This document shows positions 63,289 through 64,000 of a DNA stretch of 64,000 nt, piece by piece (the stretch's first letter is position 1; every line of letters starts with the position of its first letter). Below the pieces are notes generated by a model. That model worked only from the letters and a program-made list of their open reading frames with translations, searched no databases and was not told the origin of the DNA. The DNA comes from Theodoxus fluviatilis (lineage: Eukaryota > Mollusca > Gastropoda > Cycloneritida > Neritidae), in the NCBI GenBank assembly GCA_034096865.1, contig JAWQFJ010025561.1, positions 67,001 through 131,000 on the forward strand, read 5' to 3'. The position numbers were made by a program, and so were the translations under genes.

Positions 63289-63524
63289 GGGCCCGTATTC
63301 ACAACGGTGATTTATCTTTTCAACACTCGATTTATCCCCTAGCCCCGCGTTATCTTGATGGGTTAGATAAGGTACGCTCGTCAGAGGATTCTAGGCTGCG
63401 CTTTGCTATATATACTGGATTCCAGCCAAGGGAGAGCGGAACAGGCAGTTGGAATCGTCTGTGTTTAGAGATAAATCGGGGTTTAAATAAATCGCCGATA
63501 AATCGCCGTTGTGAATACGAGCCC
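63289..63524. mobile_element. MITE-like inverted-repeat element, 236 bp
   Basis: Left end GGGCCCGTATTCACAACGGT plus GATTTATC is matched by the reverse complement of the right end (GGGCTCGTATTCACAACGGC plus GATTTATC), two differences in 28. Further subterminal GATTTAT motifs occur on both sides. It has no coding capacity. A target-site duplication is not evident. Confidence 0.7.
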
Positions 63525-64000
63525 AGGTCTCTAAACAACTATGTCTTCCTGTTTGTCATGAGATTCGTACTAGTCGCATACACAAGACACACATAGTAGG
63601 TTTGATTCTTGGGTCAATATATGTACATCTCAGCAGCAAGTTCCTTTGCTGTGATCATACATGTTGCTGTCAAAGGGGGAGTCAGTTCAAAAAACGGTTT
63701 GTTTCCCTCTTTACTTGTATTTCAAAAGCCATCGTCGAAGTGCAAACGTCTCCCAATCAGAACCGAAGACGACGAGTCCAGCAAGTTGGCGCCTAGTCCC
63801 ACGTAAGGCTTTGACTAGAACACCCCACATACCTCTCGCTAATAAGAGTGGCTCTTCTGTTCTCCAGCGTTCCCACGTACGGACTAGCTCCAGCTAATGG
63901 GGAACGGAGTCTGGAACCAAGTGAATCAACAGACAATTCCTCCGGCAGCCCGGCAAAGTTTCGCTGCAAATAGGTGCGCAGAGGAAAATCGCCAAGAAGC

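Overview
The window is eukaryotic, intron-rich DNA. Long dinucleotide and tetranucleotide arrays, short exons with GT-AG introns and a clearly animal protein point to a lophotrochozoan, most likely a marine gastropod mollusc. The organism is an inference from texture and protein type; the sequence does not name it.

I can support one protein-coding gene: a class A plexin (semaphorin receptor) on the minus strand, incomplete at both ends. Twenty-two exons were placed by reading minus-strand frames, matching conserved plexin blocks and requiring splice sites and codon phase to agree. All 21 internal junctions join in phase and give 1031 complete codons. In transcript order they encode the end of IPT1 (54.1 kb), PSI2 (23.3 kb), IPT2 (16.3-14.7 kb), PSI3 (14.3 kb), IPT3 to IPT6 (13.6-8.8 kb), the transmembrane helix and juxtamembrane coil (8.9 kb), the first half of the RasGAP-like domain with its Arg-finger motif (8.2-5.7 kb), and most of the inserted Rho-GTPase-binding domain (5.3-0.46 kb). 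The Sema domain, PSI1 and most of IPT1 would lie beyond the right edge. The second half of the GAP domain, the stop codon and the 3' UTR would lie beyond the left edge.

Layout: 0.4-16.3 kb holds 20 exons in compact introns with SINE-like repeats, tandem repeats and microsatellites. 16.3-23.2 kb is a 6.9-kb intron with a large compound purine tract and a 16-bp minisatellite. 23.35-54.09 kb is a 30.7-kb intron, and 54.2-64 kb is the start of another intron longer than 9.8 kb. No second gene could be supported in these introns. They contain three compound microsatellites with the same GA-then-GACA order, several elements bounded by inverted repeats (43.5-44.2, 49.9-52.2, 52.2-53.5 and 63.3-63.5 kb), a degraded acidic ORF, and candidate regulatory motifs (CTCF-like, CRE, YY1-like).

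The most notable observations are a 5x tandem duplication of a true exon/splice-donor junction at 7.88-8.03 kb, a second tandem array running up to the next donor (7.0-7.3 kb), an enlarged loop in the plexin Rho-binding domain, and the cluster of inverted-repeat elements at 49.9-53.5 kb. I found no CRISPR, operon or prokaryote-type system. Long ORFs made of simple sequence (Ser-Leu, Arg-Glu, Cys-Val, Thr-His repeats) are translations of microsatellites and are not reported as genes.
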